Shown: positions 1-11,700, numbered from the stretch's first letter. The stretch: DNA of 64,000 nucleotides from Meandrina meandrites (GCA_963693305.1 OY855904.1:40842804-40906803); one strand, 5' to 3'. Made by a program: numbers and translations. Notes: generated from the letters alone by a model not told the origin.

Positions 1-436
1 TCTGTTCGGAAACTGCAGTGGACTATGTTTTGAGATAATATTGGCTTTCATTCCGGTTGGTATGCGAAACGTTAAGCGTCGGAAAATTCGGTACCAATTC
101 TTTACTGATTGACTGATTTATTCCGTTTCCAGTCTCACGGCAAAACAATAACTGGGAACCGAACTATAAATGGTAAGCCCTAAGTGTTATTGGTCGGACT
201 GTTCATTTAAAAAAGCTTCAGTAAAGAAAAAAAAATAAAAGACAGAAAATTAAAACAATGAAACAGAGAGATGTCATCAAACGGAATGAGTGAGGCCTTT
301 GTACTAACGAATATGATCAATTCAGTTTGACGAAGGTCTGTTAATGTAAGAAAAATTTACAGTGTGGACACTATTTTCACGTGGAGACAAAATAGCCTTA
401 ATGTGGGTTTGGACGTGTCTTACTCTTCGTTTTGTT

Positions 437-674
437 CTAGGTGGACTTGCCAGCAACACCCTCGTTGTTCATCTCTGATTCCACTGCAGCCTGGTTGGTG
501 TATGAACGTGCGTCACTTATTGTCTCGTAAATATGCTCTTCTGGCTTCATGTCGAGTGCGTTACCAGGTGAACAATAATGACTACCACTACTGGCTGGGT
601 CGTCACAACTGACGTAGCAGGGATTGCTGAAGACAGCGCAGTCGTTCTTTCTGTTGTCAGTCGTTTTCTCTGCA
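437..674 (-). CDS. Alternative or paralogous terminal exon encoding a receptor cytoplasmic tail
   Basis: This minus-strand exon can be read in phase 2 from an AG acceptor (AGAG|T at 675-676) to a TAG stop at 437-439. Its product contains SAEKTTDNRK near the start and MKPEEHIYETISD further on. The stop-bearing exon of the MAM receptor at 2602-2791 has SEKTTANYYSND and MKPEEHIYVTIND in the same order, so the two exons are homologous. It lies about 2 kb beyond that exon on the same strand. It could be an alternative last exon giving a different tail, or the last exon of a tandem paralog whose other exons have decayed or lie outside the window. Both tails keep a Tyr in a YxxI context, a possible docking or endocytic motif. 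Splicing is inferred from the sequence only. Confidence 0.55.
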
Positions 675-1315
675 CTCTGCAGGTCATGCCCAGATCTAAC
701 GGGTAAGAATTGGTATACTAACGCAAATGAAGAATAAGTCAATTTTTCCAAACTTGCATGGAACACAGGTTGAAATTACAGAAATCCCAATCGCACAGAG
801 AATAAATGACAACAACGAATGATGCAATCATAAACCACAGTAAAACCCGTTTTAAGCGGCCATACTCGGGGAAATGGCAATCGCGTTCTTTTTAGACTTT
901 TGTCAGTCCTATCTAGCCTCCAAAGCAGTCGTTTTTAAATTCCGTCAGTCACGGAGGAGTGAAAGTCACGCTTCACGCCTGAAATAAATAATATTCGGGG
1001 AAAGCTATCCTCGAAAAAAAACACGCGCGAGTCACACGTCTCTCTCGAATCAAAGGATATGAAAGTCATTGTTTTCCTGTTTTTAAATCGCTGCTTCTAA
1101 AATATAACTTCAGGCAATATTTCTATTTATCATAGAGACGCCAGTCTTGTACTGGAAAATAGACAACTGATAAAATTCATACGAAATTACATCCGGAACA
1201 GTAGTGGCGTACTTTCCATATCCTCAATAGTGAGGATATCAATAACGTCATTTCGCGCAACTGCATCGCTGACGGCGGTTGAAACTGGCGAGCAATTGAG
1301 AATTGTAAAAGGTCT
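675..1315. other. Non-coding stretch, no feature recognised
   Basis: AT-rich intronic or intergenic DNA. I see no convincing exon, RNA gene or complete repeat here. Confidence 0.5.
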
Positions 1316-1462
1316 GGCCCCAGTTGTTCAACGGGTGGATAACGCTATCCACCGGATAAATCGTTATCCAGCGGATAAGTGTTGGCAAAACAAACCACGC
1401 TATCCACTGGATAGTGATTTATCCGTTGGATAGCGTTATCCACCCTTTGAACAACTGGGGCC
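1316..1462. repeat. Palindromic MITE-like repeat
   Basis: The segment starts with GGCCCCAGTTGTTCAA and ends with its reverse complement. The arms continue inwards through GGGTGGATAACGCTATCCA and a mirrored TGGATAGCGTTATCCACCC, with repeated GGATAA/TTATCC words in the middle. The whole 147 bp can fold into a long hairpin, as expected of a small non-autonomous DNA transposon. Open reading frames crossing it only reflect the repeat. I could not define a target duplication with confidence. Confidence 0.7.
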
Positions 1463-2601
1463 TGGTCCATAAACACGCAATAAAAGAACTTGGCCTCACG
1501 CTTGCTCGACAATATCTGTCTTATCAAAACCTTTCGTGAAGCGTGTTTCACTTACTTGCTAAACAGCACAACAGCTTGTCTTAGAAACTAATAGCTTTGG
1601 TACTACCATTTAAAACGACAAGCTTTAGGAAAATCAACCGCTATGTTAAGTGCCATCCACCCAACACAGCCAAACGTAAGATTTCCAATCCAGATTGTCT
1701 CTTTCTTTGAGCTGCAAAAGCTTTTATTTGTCGCTTTAGTACAAGAAAGAAGAAATAAATTCTAGGACCAGGGAAGGGGTTAAGCTAGAAGTCTTGTTCC
1801 TTTTTACTTGCAATACTCTTCAGTACTGAATGGGCTCTTCGCAGCTAAAGATGGTGGATGGTACATAATAACACTGGCTCAGTGGAGGGTGAGCAATACG
1901 CTGGAAACGTTCGAAACTAAAATTCAGTCTTGACTTTCCCTTGTTTCAAATGTCCGAGAGCTGAAATTGCCCTGCGGGATTATTGTACCTTGTGACCGTT
2001 GGCTAAAAAATGCATTATGGCGAGTCTCTTTCTTTCCTTTAGGCAACATTTTAACGTGTCGCTGTATGGAATCTATGGAACGGGGAAACACTGCCATAAA
2101 CAAATGAAGTATCAACTTAACAAAGTAAACACAATTTTATTTATTAACTACATGCACAGATTTTTTTATTTATTGACTACGGGCTCCATTTTTTAATGCT
2201 GTTGGTTGTTTGATTGACAGATCTCATGCAAAGGCATTTGGTATCGGTATCCTATCAGAGAGGTTTGTTGTTCCTATATATATTTGACGCAAAGTTCTGC
2301 ATCCTAGAGACTATACAGGTCCTTTACTGCTGGTAGATATATACATCGACTCAGCTGTTGTGTGGCTTATAGATATATGCAGCACTCTTTCGCTGTTCTA
2401 TTCTGCTAAGCTTCTTGACTACTGGCGAGTGGTTGGCAGATACATGCAGGTTATAAGTTGTCGCTTACTCGAGTTATTTGGGTTAGAATCATGCAGTAAA
2501 TCCACTGTTGCGTGGTCAGTATATAGATAGTATATAAATATATAGATGTTGAGTGGTTGGTAGATAGATGCAGCTCACTCACTACTCTTCCCTTCTAAGG
2601 C
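1463..2601. other. Receptor 3' region and flank, no gene
   Basis: This lies downstream of the receptor stop codon on the minus strand and would hold its 3' UTR. AATAAA on the minus strand occurs around 2165-2174, about 430 nt beyond the stop, and could be the poly(A) signal. From about 2280 to 2600 there are loosely repeated words such as GTGGTTGGTAGATA and TATAGATATATGCAG. No exon was recognised. Confidence 0.35.
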
Positions 2602-2791
2602 TCAAGGACTGCTTTTGACAGGCGGGTCATTAATTGTCACATAAATGTGCTCCTCGGGCTTCATGTCGGATGCATTACTTGGTAAATTAGTACCATTATC
2701 ACACTTCATTTCAATGGCTTGCTCTCCAGAACCGTTGTAGGCATCGTTGCTGTAATAATTGGCGGTCGTCTTTTCCGAGTGGTTATTGAAT
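2602..2791 (-). CDS. Receptor exon 11: cytoplasmic tail and stop
   Basis: The acceptor CCCTCAG|A precedes 2791 and the TGA is at 2604-2602. The tail of about 62 residues is polar and contains NYYSND and EEHIYVTIND. The YVTI fits a YxxI docking or sorting pattern. A homologous tail exon lies at 437-674. Confidence 0.75.
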
Positions 2792-5700
2792 CTGAGGGAA
2801 AAGTATGTATTAACATTAAAAGAAGTATTTAATGTTTCTGACCTTAGTGATCAAATGTAAGGTGCGAAAATAACCCCTCCCCCGCCCCCTTCACTGTCAG
2901 ACGCGTTTTCACTCTAAATTTAGAATTTTGTACCCTTTTTAGTATGGGCACGGTAAATAGTACTTTAGTCGCTAAATTAAAGTCAGTTCTATCGTTGTTT
3001 TGACTGCACCAAATTCGCCTTGGTTCGGTTTACAGAAAATTTTAATAGTCCGAATGGTGTTCTCAGTTCATCATCGTTCTGCACTGTTTAATGTTCAGCC
3101 CAATTCAGGATCACTGCGACCCAAAACCAAAGCTTTATAAACGCTCAATTAAAAAGAAAGAAGTGGCTAGCTTAGCCGTTGTATGTAGTCTTGTGCACAT
3201 CCTTATTTTTGATTGGAGATTGTAGTCGCTACGACGATTGTGGGGCAATTGAGTTAGTATGTACATCACTAGTATTCTTTTCTTTTCTTTCCTTATGCTG
3301 TTTGGTAAAATCTGCATCTAGCCAAAAGGTTTAATTCCGCCAGAGTTCATTCCTATAGTGTCTACCCAGTGAAGCAACGTAATGACCTCACCCATGCTCG
3401 AGGCCACAGTTCAGCGCAACTAACCGTTAAATCACCGGACGTCCAACCTCGTGGCGTCAGATTAGTAAAAAACAGTAAAAAATAGTGAAAATTAAAATAA
3501 ATAGTGTAGTTGTTGATGGGTACAGCTCGCGTTGGCTTGGTCTCTCTTACCTTTCACGCCTTTTGTAAGCGAACATAAGAGCAACGACAACAACCAAAAA
3601 GGAAACAGCAGCACCAATAGCTCCCAAAATAACAATCGTGAATGCTGCTTTTGATTTGTCATCATTTTCTTCTGCAGTTATGTCCCTGTTGGTGGATAAA
3701 GGCTGGACGCTTAAGATGGTACCGCCCATCGATGTTCCGATTCTCGACATATCACTCTCCACGATGGCTGTAAGGGCGTCTTTGTTAACGATATTATCCG
3801 AGGATCCTTGGGGAAGTTGTAAATAAAAAGCTAACAAGGTTATTGAAGGATCATCAGACGACTGCTTTGGATAACCTGGGAGAATTTGAACCATATCGCT
3901 TGTAAACACCATGTTGTTAGACGACCGCTTTCGACGAGAACTGTAAAAGGGAGAAATGACAAATTAATTAATAGTTAAAGGGACACTGCCACCAGTTTTT
4001 AGGATAAGCCTGAAAAGCCAAAATAAATTCCAATTAGAGGAAACCCCAAAATACAGGTTCCGTTTCGCTAAAAACTACCCAACCAGTCCTCTGAGACTAT
4101 AGTTAAGTATGTTTGGCTGCGGATAACCAGGCTGCTAATGGCTGCAACTTAAAAACATCAGGCAGATTTTTTCAAGTTTTTCCTTTGTCTCGTGGAAAAA
4201 TCACCCGTAACTGATTATGGTTTGTTCTTCCTTTGAGAAAATCCATAGTTTCCTTCTCTTGACTTCCTGAGAGTATTCTGTGTACGTGAAAAAGCATTTC
4301 ATTTCATCTTAATAGCACATTTTCCCCAAAAAACGCAAAAACTCCCCCTGGCGAAACATTTAGTCACATGGATAATTATTTAGACAATATTGTCTCCTAA
4401 AAAAATAAAATTACATTAGCCTGGTACCAACATAATCTCGAGTTGTAGAGGGTTACAAGCTATACATTTGACTCAAGACTGAGTGACAGCGTGCAAGTTT
4501 TGCTGCCCTTTTCTTCACAGTGTGTTTAAAACATAGACTTGCAGTTTATTTATGACTTTTTTAATTGATTTTATACCTGGTGGACGTGTATTGGCATCGG
4601 GGTCCTTGAAGAGTACAGTAAACCGTAGCCGCCCTGGCAACTTCCCTTTTAAAGTTATTTTTCAAATGTTTGGTCCACTAGTGAAACAAGTGACAAATAA
4701 ATACGAGAAAAAGCATCATATCAAGATAATTATATTGGCAAATATAGAAATGCAGCGATTTCAACTTTTTAGTTTTGTTATTGTTCAAATGATCGTGTTA
4801 AGAAATATATAGTTATAGAACTTGTTTTACCAAGAAGCAAAACCATCTGAGAGGTATTATTGGGAAGAGTTCTAAAGACAATTGCTCCATCAAAATGTAT
4901 TTTCAGAATTAAGTATAAAACAAGTTTAAGCATAGGCCAACTTATTGTCTGTGTAGGCGACGCAAAATTATGTACTTTCCCTTGACGAGGTAATAATTCA
5001 GGTAAGGTATTTTGTTAAGTCGCCCCAATAGATATCGCCCAGAGATATTTCGTATTAACCTTATTGACATGGGGCTTTCTCTGTTCTTCTCATACCCTGT
5101 ATAAGGATCGGGGAACTGTGTCTTCCCATCTCGAACTCTAGGAGCATTCAAACTGCGACAACGAAAATTGAAGGTGTGTGGCGTTGAAGACTTTCGCTGT
5201 AGCATTAGTCAAGTATCATCTACCATTCGTTAAGTATAACATTTTTTCCGAAATTTAAAAAACAACAACAACAACAACAGCAACAACAGTGATGTACCAG
5301 TATGATATCTAGATTTCGAACTTCCAACAAGACTGATTCTTGCATTTCCTTTATTATTGGTGTCGAAGTAGTAGGAGCGGATTTGGAAGTGCCTAAAGCA
5401 GAAAATAACGAGATCAGAAAACAAAACTACTGTAAAAATACTTAAAATATTAGCATCGATGATATACATTACTAAAATGAAAAAGGTATTTCGCCCTTCC
5501 TGCGCTCTAATTAAAAGAAGGTTTTCATAAAACATTTCTCCAAACTAGTTGTTGTGAAACTTGAAGCTGTGGATTGAGCTAACGCATTTATCTTCAAAAC
5601 GTACATTTGCTAACCTTGGAATACTTTTAAGCATGAGGCACTTAAAAAAGTGCCTCATGCTTCTCCATATCTATCAAGTGCGGTTAGAAGGCTAAGTAGT

Positions 5701-8700
5701 TTTTAGACTACTTTATAAAAAAATAAAAATAAAAATAAAATGGTGTAGTGTTGAACATAGAGCCCGCCATTCAGGATCCACCATATACCGTTCAATTAAG
5801 AACCGAATGACCGACAGATTGGATGCAGTTGAAACATTCACAATTATTCATTCACAATTATTCACGCTTTTATCTGAGGAAAATACACATTAATATATCT
5901 TAACCAAACAAAGATCTCCTCAGTGGAGGATGAAATGGCAGATCAATTTATTTCTCTCAAACCAGGAGCTGTGCGATAATACAAGGCATATCTCCTCGAG
6001 TGAAAAAAAAAAATTTTGCCATAAAAGATGTGAATCAACAATGAGGCCAGATTATTCGAATTGTTGCGACAACTAAAGGGAAGCGGCTGGCCTTACCAGA
6101 ATGCGCCGGTGGCGCTTAATACAAACTTAAAATGTCATAAATAAAAGAAGCGCGTGTATCAGGCATTGGGTTATAGGTTTTAAAACAGAGAAGATTGAGA
6201 ACGAACAATACCTGGTGAACTCGATAAAGGTGAGGAAGGCTCGGGGGTGAAAGAGCTACTTGAAAGGGATTGCTGTGAAGACATCGACGGCTTAACAGTG
6301 GACGGATTAAATGTGGATGGCCCAGGCGACAATGAAGGACTGACTGTAACAGTCTCAAGCGTCATTGGACTCGAGGGCGTCTCAAACGTCATTGGAAATG
6401 AAGGTAATGAAGGAGTTGTTGCTATGGGAGACGCTGGAGTTGTAGTATGCCCCTGGCAACCGCCACTTCTAATTAAGACATCGTCGATGGCTAAGTCACC
6501 TCGATAAGAAGGTCCTCTTATTCCTTCAAATGTCACCTAGATGGATTCCATATAAATGAAAAATTAATACTCTACCCGTGATCGTAATAGAGGGATGATA
6601 GAAGTAATGTTCGTAAACTATGGGCAAAGGCTAAGTCGAGTTAAGTAAAAACCAAGAGAAAAAGTAACAAAACAACAAATGAACTGTTTAAGCATGTTTA
6701 ACGAACAAACGAGAAGGAACATTGTTGACTCTCAGCTATATCGTGAATCAAATATCCTCTTTTTGTTTTGGTTGGTTAAGGTTTTGATTCATTCCAGAAT
6801 GACTGACTGTCTGTCTGTCTGTCTGTCTGTCTGTCAAATTGGTTTGGCGCCCGTCAGTCTATGTCACCTGAATAAAAACACAAAAAAGTTATTGATCAGC
6901 TATCAATGATGAATATTGCACTGCGTTGCACTTACGCAAACCCTTTTGAAGCAAAGCCATTTCACAGGAAAATTATGCATGTGAAGAAAAACTTACAATG
7001 TCAGTCAAATGAATAGCTATCTCCGCCTTCATCCAGGTGTTGTTATGGTTTCCTGAAGTGTTGAATACTACTGAATTTCCACTGAAGACAGTGAGTGTTC
7101 CCATTGTGCTTCCATACATGTTGTAATAGAACGTGAGACAAGACAGCTCTCCATTTCCAGATACAGAGAACTCAAGCTTTGCGTTATCACCGGCGACTCG
7201 TGGAGAAGACGTCTCGATGTACATATAGTATCCTACAAACGCAAGAAATAATTAACTACCATTTCACAAATAATTTGTTTATTTTCTCATATTACTCTAT
7301 TTGTTCTCAATTCGATGTTACATTGAAAGCATTAAAAATCAGTAAAAATAATTAAAACAAAAAAAAAAAAAAAAAAAAAAAACGAAACGACCATCAACGG
7401 AAGTAGGTGATATTTCCCATACCTGATCCGCTGGTATGATCAGCATCTGGACCAGTACTGGGAGATTTTGTTGATCCTGTATGACGTCTCCAGTCAAAGA
7501 CATCTGAAGTAGACTGTCGCCAGCCATCACAAAGGTGGCGGTCAAAGTCGCAAGATGTGCTAGCTAAAGTGCAAGTAAAAAACCTGTCATGTTGCTCATT
7601 TGTCTACGCAAAAGCTCCAAACTGATCATATAATTACTCATTCTACATCAATTATCAATAACATGCAATTTTATGAACTCATTGACACCTGGATACCTAA
7701 CATGTTCATTTCATAAGAACTCTGTGTCTAAGCTAGTTTTTAATATCATAGATTTTCTTTCAACCATTCATCTAGTGGAGGATGTAGAAGCAGTTCTCTA
7801 ACACAAACATGGTTCATAAGTGAACTGTTGCGGTCACCGGTTCAAATAAATAAAAATAAATAAATAAAATTAACGAAAAATGAATGAAAATTAAGATTTT
7901 CAAACGTCAACAAAATTACATTTACGTTCGAAAGCTTGGTCACAAGCTGAGAGAAAAAGCTAAAAGCACTTTATGCGGCAAGTGAAAGTAACATTGCCGG
8001 TGCTGTCTTACCCTGACAGCTTCCACTGGTGATCGAGACGTCGTCGATTGCTGTGTCCCCTTCAAAGGCATCTATTATTCCTTCAAATGTCACCTAGAAA
8101 ACAAAATGTATAGTCAGTCATTAAATAAGGCTTTCGATAATGTCTAGAATTCTTGTAACTATAAATCACTGCTGTGTGCTTTGCACTCTCCTCTCCTCTC
8201 CTCTCCTCTCCTCTCCTCTCCTCTCCTCTCCTCTCCTCTCCTCTCCTCTCCTCTCCTCTCCTCTCCTCTCCTCTCCTCTCCTCTCCTCTCCTCTCCTCTC
8301 CTCTCCTCTCCTCTCCTCTCCTCTCCTCTCCTCTCCTCTCCTCTCCTCTCCTGTCCTCTCCTCTCCTCTCCTGTCCTCTCCTCTCCTCTCCTCTCCTCTC
8401 CTCTCCTCTCCTCTCCTCTCCTCTCCTCTCCTCTCCTCTCCTCTCCTCTCCTCTCCTCTCCTCTCCTCTCCTCTCCTCTCCTCTCCTCTCCTCTCCTCTC
8501 CTCTCCTCTCCTCTCCTGTCCTCTCCTCTCCTCTCCTGTCCTCTCCTCTCCTCTCCTCTCCTCTCCTCTCCTCTCCTCTCCTCTCCTCTCCTCTCCTCTC
8601 CTCTCCTCTCCTCTCCTCTCCTCTCCTCTCCTCTCCTCTCCTCTCCTCTCCTCTCCTCTCCTCTCCTCTCCTCTCCTCTCCTCTCCTCTTCTCTCCTCTC

Positions 8701-9871
8701 CTCTCCTCTCCCCTGTCCTGTCCTGTCATATCCTATCTATCATATCCTCTTCTGATTACCTATTACCATAGGTGATCAGTTATCATTAAAACTTACAGTC
8801 CTTTGCAAATAAATATTTCTTCTTGCTTCTATCCAGTATTGACCATTTTTTCCTTTTTCGTTGAATACCAAGACATTTCCGCTGAAGACATTGAGTGTTC
8901 CCGTAGTTCCTCCATACATGTGATAATAGAATGTTAGACAAGACAGTTGTCCATTTCCAGCTACAGAAAGCTCAAGAATTGCTTTATCACCTTCGACTCG
9001 GGGAATGGACGACTCCACGTACATATAGGATCCTGACAATAAAGAACAACACTACTTCACCTTCCCAAAGCAGAGCAAATATTTATTTATTTATAACAAA
9101 AAAAACTAACTAACTAACTAACAAGCAAACAAAACAAATCGAAAACACACAAACAACGAAGCAACCGAACAAAAAGCAATGAAGCGGATCGGGTGCTATT
9201 TCTCTTACCTGACCCACTTGTATGATCGTATTCCGGACCTGTAAAGAGACTTAATGTTGCCCCTGCATGAAGTGTCCAGTTAAAGTCACCTGCGCTAGAC
9301 TGTCGCCAGCCATCACAAAGTCCGTTGTCAAAGTCGCATGATGTAATAACTAAAAAGGAAGCAAACAACCAAAAGAGACAGTCATCTTTCTTGTTTATGA
9401 ACTAAGGTAATGTGTGTGAAACATGTTGCACGTACCCTTTAAGATGTTGATGAAATTATTTAAACGCTACGAAAATCATTTCATTAATATTAAACAATTA
9501 TTCACTGAAGTGGAGGTAAATACCAACCACTTTCACCGACACTGAAGTGAATGATTGTTTTAGTATATACCACACAACTTGAATAACTAGCTGACCAAAA
9601 CATTACTTTCGGTACCCAAAGCCACGCGCGAAGCCATTTTGTTTCTCTTCCACTGCTCGGAGGTGAATAGTATTTTGCTAATCACCTCCGAGTCAACCAA
9701 TCAGCGCGCGCGGAAAGCACTTTTCACTTGCGTGGTATATACTAATACAATATATTGCTACATGCTGAAAAACGCATGTAATGGAGTAAAAAATTACTAA
9801 ATAACTATGGGGTAATTGGGGAAAAGTCTAGGGTTCAATCTTCAAAAATTACAGAATCGAGCGGCAGGGCG

Positions 9872-9910
<39 letters not shown>

Positions 9911-11051
9911 AATCAATCAATCATCATCATCATCATTATCATCATCACCATCGTCAACATCACCGTCATCGTCATCGTCATCGTCATCGTAATCATCATT
10001 ATAATTTCAAATACTTTAGAAAAACGTGTTTCCATTCAGTATCGTGATTCTCTTATAGTTTTGCTCAAAGAGAGACGTCCATATTTCGTGGTGTTGTCGT
10101 CTCACTTTTCAATACTTTTATGACTAAGTGAAGCTGCTAACACGCGAAGTCAACATCAACGCCAGAGCGACATGCATACGTAACAGGGCGTGAAAATCGC
10201 AACGTGTACATACACAAGAAAAAAAGCAGGAATATCTTGCAGTGTTACCTCCCATTGTAACAAAATAAATGTTATATTTTGTCCGGCGGCGAGAAACAAA
10301 CAGTTATACGCACGCTCTGCTAACTGTGAGCTCAACAATTAAAGCGTTTGGGAAAGAGAAGTCATCGCGTCATCATAGGCCGCTGCAACCTGGCAACATG
10401 TCCTTTCATGGGTCCTGATTCCGTATATCAGATGTGCCGGCCGTGAGCGAGCATATATAATCTGCATTATTAATTCTTAAGTATTGTTCTCGAATACGGA
10501 TTCTCGAACATAATCCTTTGAACGCTTTTCTTGGAAATCAGTAGCAGGCGGTTTTAAGGGCCTGTCAGAGCGACATGCATACGTTGTAATGAAACAAATA
10601 ACAACGTGCACAATACACAAGAAAATAGAAGAGAAATACGTTGCAGTGATATCCCATTGTAACAAAATAAATGTCAATTATTTTGCACGGCGGAGAGAAG
10701 CACGTAAATACTCGATCCTAAGTGTGAGTTCACCAATTTAAGCATTGGGAAAAAAGCCATTGTTTAATTATAGCTAACATGTCCTCTTGAGCATCAGCGT
10801 CCTTAATAGCTGATGTCCCGTGAACGAGCACGCTGTGGAGTATATATTCTTAAGTGTTATTCTTGCATATGCACTCTCGGGTTCAATTCCCTGATCGCTT
10901 TTTGGTATTAACAGCTGATTTTTAGGGAAAACTGATGAAAAGAAACCTGTTTACCTTGTGTAGCCATGACATAATGCTTTTCATTGAACATTAAAATGTA
11001 CATCAATGACAGCACAATCATGTAACTTCTACACGTTTGCCCTGCAGTCAT
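2602..11051 (-). CDS. Type I membrane receptor with two MAM domains (complete gene model)
   Basis: Coding exons in gene order are 11051-10955, 9349-9209, 9032-8797, 8093-8012, 7563-7423, 7232-6997, 6536-6212, 5392-5298, 5196-5096, 3940-3551 and 2791-2602. All have GT donors and AG acceptors and join in phase (1,1,0,1,1,0,1,0,2,2). The sum is 2034 nt, or 677 residues plus a stop. The order is: signal peptide; MAM domain 1 (three exons); MAM domain 2 (three exons, the last running into a Ser/Thr/Pro-rich linker); a juxtamembrane region with an RRKRS furin-like site; one hydrophobic membrane segment; then a 60-residue tail with a YxxI motif. MAM domains are extracellular adhesion modules, so a cell-surface recognition or adhesion role is likely; the ligand is unknown. 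A paralog lies in opposite orientation at 61270. The model is inferred without transcript data. Confidence 0.8.
3551..3940 (-). CDS. Receptor exon 10: membrane-proximal region and transmembrane segment
   Basis: A 390-nt exon runs from a TTTTACAG acceptor to an AAAG|GTAAGA donor. It starts with a basic RRKRSS stretch that resembles a furin site. About 90 residues of ectodomain follow (LPGYPKQSSDD, LLAFYLQLPQG), then a hydrophobic helix of about 25 residues (FTIVILGAIGAAVSFLVVVV) and a stop-transfer YKRRER. This fixes the protein as single-pass type I. The ectodomain block is not a fold I can name. Confidence 0.8.
5096..5392 (-). CDS. Receptor exons 8-9: juxtamembrane ectodomain, part 1
   Basis: Exon 8 (5392-5298, 95 nt) follows a TGCTTTAG acceptor. 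Exon 9 (5196-5096, 101 nt) follows CTACAG and ends at AGG|GTATG. They are the only frames found here that connect the phase-1 end of exon 7 to the phase-2 start of exon 10. Together they encode about 65 residues including KTQFPDPYTG. No named domain is recognised. Exon 8 to exon 9 is less certain than the MAM exons because no paralogous copy is available in the window. Confidence 0.6.
5630..5661. repeat. Perfect 14-bp stem hairpin
   Basis: AGCATGAGGCACTT is followed by four A and then AAGTGCCTCATGCT. The stem is perfect, with a 4-nt loop. It lies in the intron between receptor exons 7 and 8. Confidence 0.75.
6212..7563 (-). CDS. Receptor exons 5-7: MAM domain 2 and Ser/Thr/Pro linker
   Basis: Exons are 7563-7423 (141 nt), 7232-6997 (236 nt) and 6536-6212 (325 nt). 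The first two match the MAM 1 exons in length and phase, so domain 2 arose by duplication of the three-exon module. The third holds the MAM end (VTFEGIRG...AIDDV...GGCQG) and runs directly into about 75 residues rich in Ser, Thr and Pro. That stretch is probably an O-glycosylated stalk. The donor after 6212 (CCAG|GTATTG) leaves phase 1. Confidence 0.85.
6801..6835. repeat. (CTGT)n microsatellite
   Basis: A run of CTGT/GACT tetranucleotides in the intron between MAM 2 exons 6 and 7. Confidence 0.9.
8012..9349 (-). CDS. Receptor exons 2-4: MAM domain 1
   Basis: Exons are 9349-9209, 9032-8797 and 8093-8012. Exon 2 carries the MAM opening (TSCDFDNGLCDGW). Exon 3 carries the core with SCLTFYYHMYGG and the NVFSGN strand. 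Exon 4 carries the closing VTFEG...IAIDDV-type strand and the last Cys (SCQG). Phases 1-1-0-1 make the three exons a symmetric, shuffle-ready module. The intron between exons 3 and 4 is almost filled by the CTCTC satellite at 8186-8712. Confidence 0.85.
8186..8712. repeat. (CTCTC)n pentanucleotide satellite, about 527 bp
   Basis: A nearly perfect CTCTC array with periodic CTGTC variants. The variants occur as the same doublet at about 8352/8372 and 8518/8538, which suggests an internal duplication of about 166 bp. The array fills the intron between MAM 1 exons 3 and 4. The long open frames on both strands are artefacts of a 5-bp unit without stop codons. Confidence 0.97.
9558..9747. repeat. 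MITE with TTAGTATATACCAC inverted ends
   Basis: TTAGTATATACCACACAA at about 9560 is mirrored by TTGCGTGGTATATACTAA ending near 9747. This gives a 190-bp non-autonomous DNA element within receptor intron 1. It contains an internal GGAGGTGA/TCACCTCC inverted pair. Confidence 0.6.
9870..9998. repeat. (GTCT)n then (ATC)n microsatellites
   Basis: GTCT repeats from 9870 to about 9909 pass into ATC/GTC trinucleotide repeats up to about 9998, inside receptor intron 1. Confidence 0.9.
10160..10760. repeat. Direct duplication, period about 390 bp
   Basis: Blocks at about 10165-10350 and 10565-10760 share AGAGCGACATGCATACG, CCCATTGTAACAAAATAAATG and a GGCG(G)AGA...CTGTGAG..CAATT series in the same order and orientation. 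This is a diverged tandem duplication within receptor intron 1. Confidence 0.65.
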
Positions 11052-11068
11052 CTTTTCTGTGAATGAGC
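10955..11068 (-). CDS. Receptor exon 1: signal peptide (plus short 5' UTR)
   Basis: The ATG is at 11051-11049 and the donor is CAAG|GTAAAC after 10955, leaving phase 1. The exon encodes about 32 residues with a hydrophobic core (YMIVLSLMYILMF), typical of a cleaved signal peptide. A CGCAG acceptor just before 11068 suggests that a 5' UTR intron precedes it. The exon at 61253-61366 has the same coding length (97 nt) and a closely similar sequence, which supports it as a real exon. Confidence 0.75.
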
Positions 11069-11189
11069 CTGCGGAAGAAAGAGAAAATAAGAGACGTGAT
11101 TTCTACCAAGACTTTTTCTTTCCTTTTATAGTAACAGATATGAATCTAAATTGATTTTGTTAAGCATATACATGCGAAAATAATCGTAA

Positions 11190-11400
11190 TCAGTCGACGT
11201 TTAGGCATCATCTTGACGCCATTCTCAGGGCTAAAACAAAATTATAAAGCGATGTCGTTGAAGAGTTTCTAAATTTGCATTTGAATACTTTTGCACGGAC
11301 AGAGTCCGTTTGCACTTTAAGAAATGATCGCAGCTTGCGGATGAAAAGCATCTTTTTGATTAGGCAATCCATTTTGTTCTTACACTTTGCACTTTGCAAC
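11190..11400 (-). mobile_element. Penelope-like retroelement, 3' remnant
   Basis: On the minus strand, about 11400-11250 encodes CLIKKMLFIRKLRSFLKVQT followed by DSVRAKVF. This resembles the C-terminal end of Penelope-like endonuclease proteins (C-L-x-x-x-MLFIR-x-L, then DS-RAKLF). A hammerhead-like segment follows at 11229-11194. Only the tail of the element remains. It sits upstream of receptor exon 1, in a position without an equivalent in the right-hand duplicate, so it inserted after the duplication. Confidence 0.55.
11194..11229 (-). ncRNA. Degenerate hammerhead-ribozyme-like motif of the Penelope remnant
   Basis: Reading the minus strand, CCTGAGAAT is followed by stem GGCGTC, a 5-nt loop, stem partner GATGCC, then TAAACGTCG. 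The layout (CUGAUGA-like box, stem II, GAAA-like box, ACGUC) matches the type-I hammerheads known from Penelope elements. Both core boxes are mutated, so it is probably inactive. The copy at 62562 has a compensated stem. Confidence 0.4.
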
Positions 11401-11529
11401 CATGTGAAATTGATTTAACAGAGACGCACGCAGTGGAACATTGTGATCGTCCACGCAGTGCTTGTAAATGAAGGGCGATTTCTGTGAATCTAATGGATCT
11501 AATGGAGATTTAGATGGTGTAATTTTGGC

Positions 11530-11700
11530 ACATGCGACTTTCATAGACCGCCTTTGTTGCGCGCTCTCAATAAGCGAAAATCCCATGCAACTTTAGAGCA
11601 TAGGATCGCCGAGGCTACGATTTTCGTAAGGTTTCATAACACGTTTCAAACGCCTACGACATTTTTCGTGTCGTATGTAAACCTGCAGAACTTTGCTTTT
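11530..11700. repeat. Left arm of inverted duplication, receptor upstream region
   Basis: This matches the reverse complement of 60960-61140 at many points: CATGCGA(C/T)TTT, GGCCGTCTTTGT/GACCGCCTTTGT, GCGCGC, CATAGGAT(C/T)GCC and GTTTCA..AC..GTTTCAAAC, all in order. It is the shared 5' flank of the two MAM receptor genes. Confidence 0.7.

Noticed and set aside
1230..1551. Two mirrored frames sharing APVVQRVDNAI
   Set aside because: They are translations of the palindromic MITE arms.
8140..8775. Long open frames on both strands (up to 211 codons)
   Set aside because: They are produced by the stop-free CTCTC satellite and do not represent protein.
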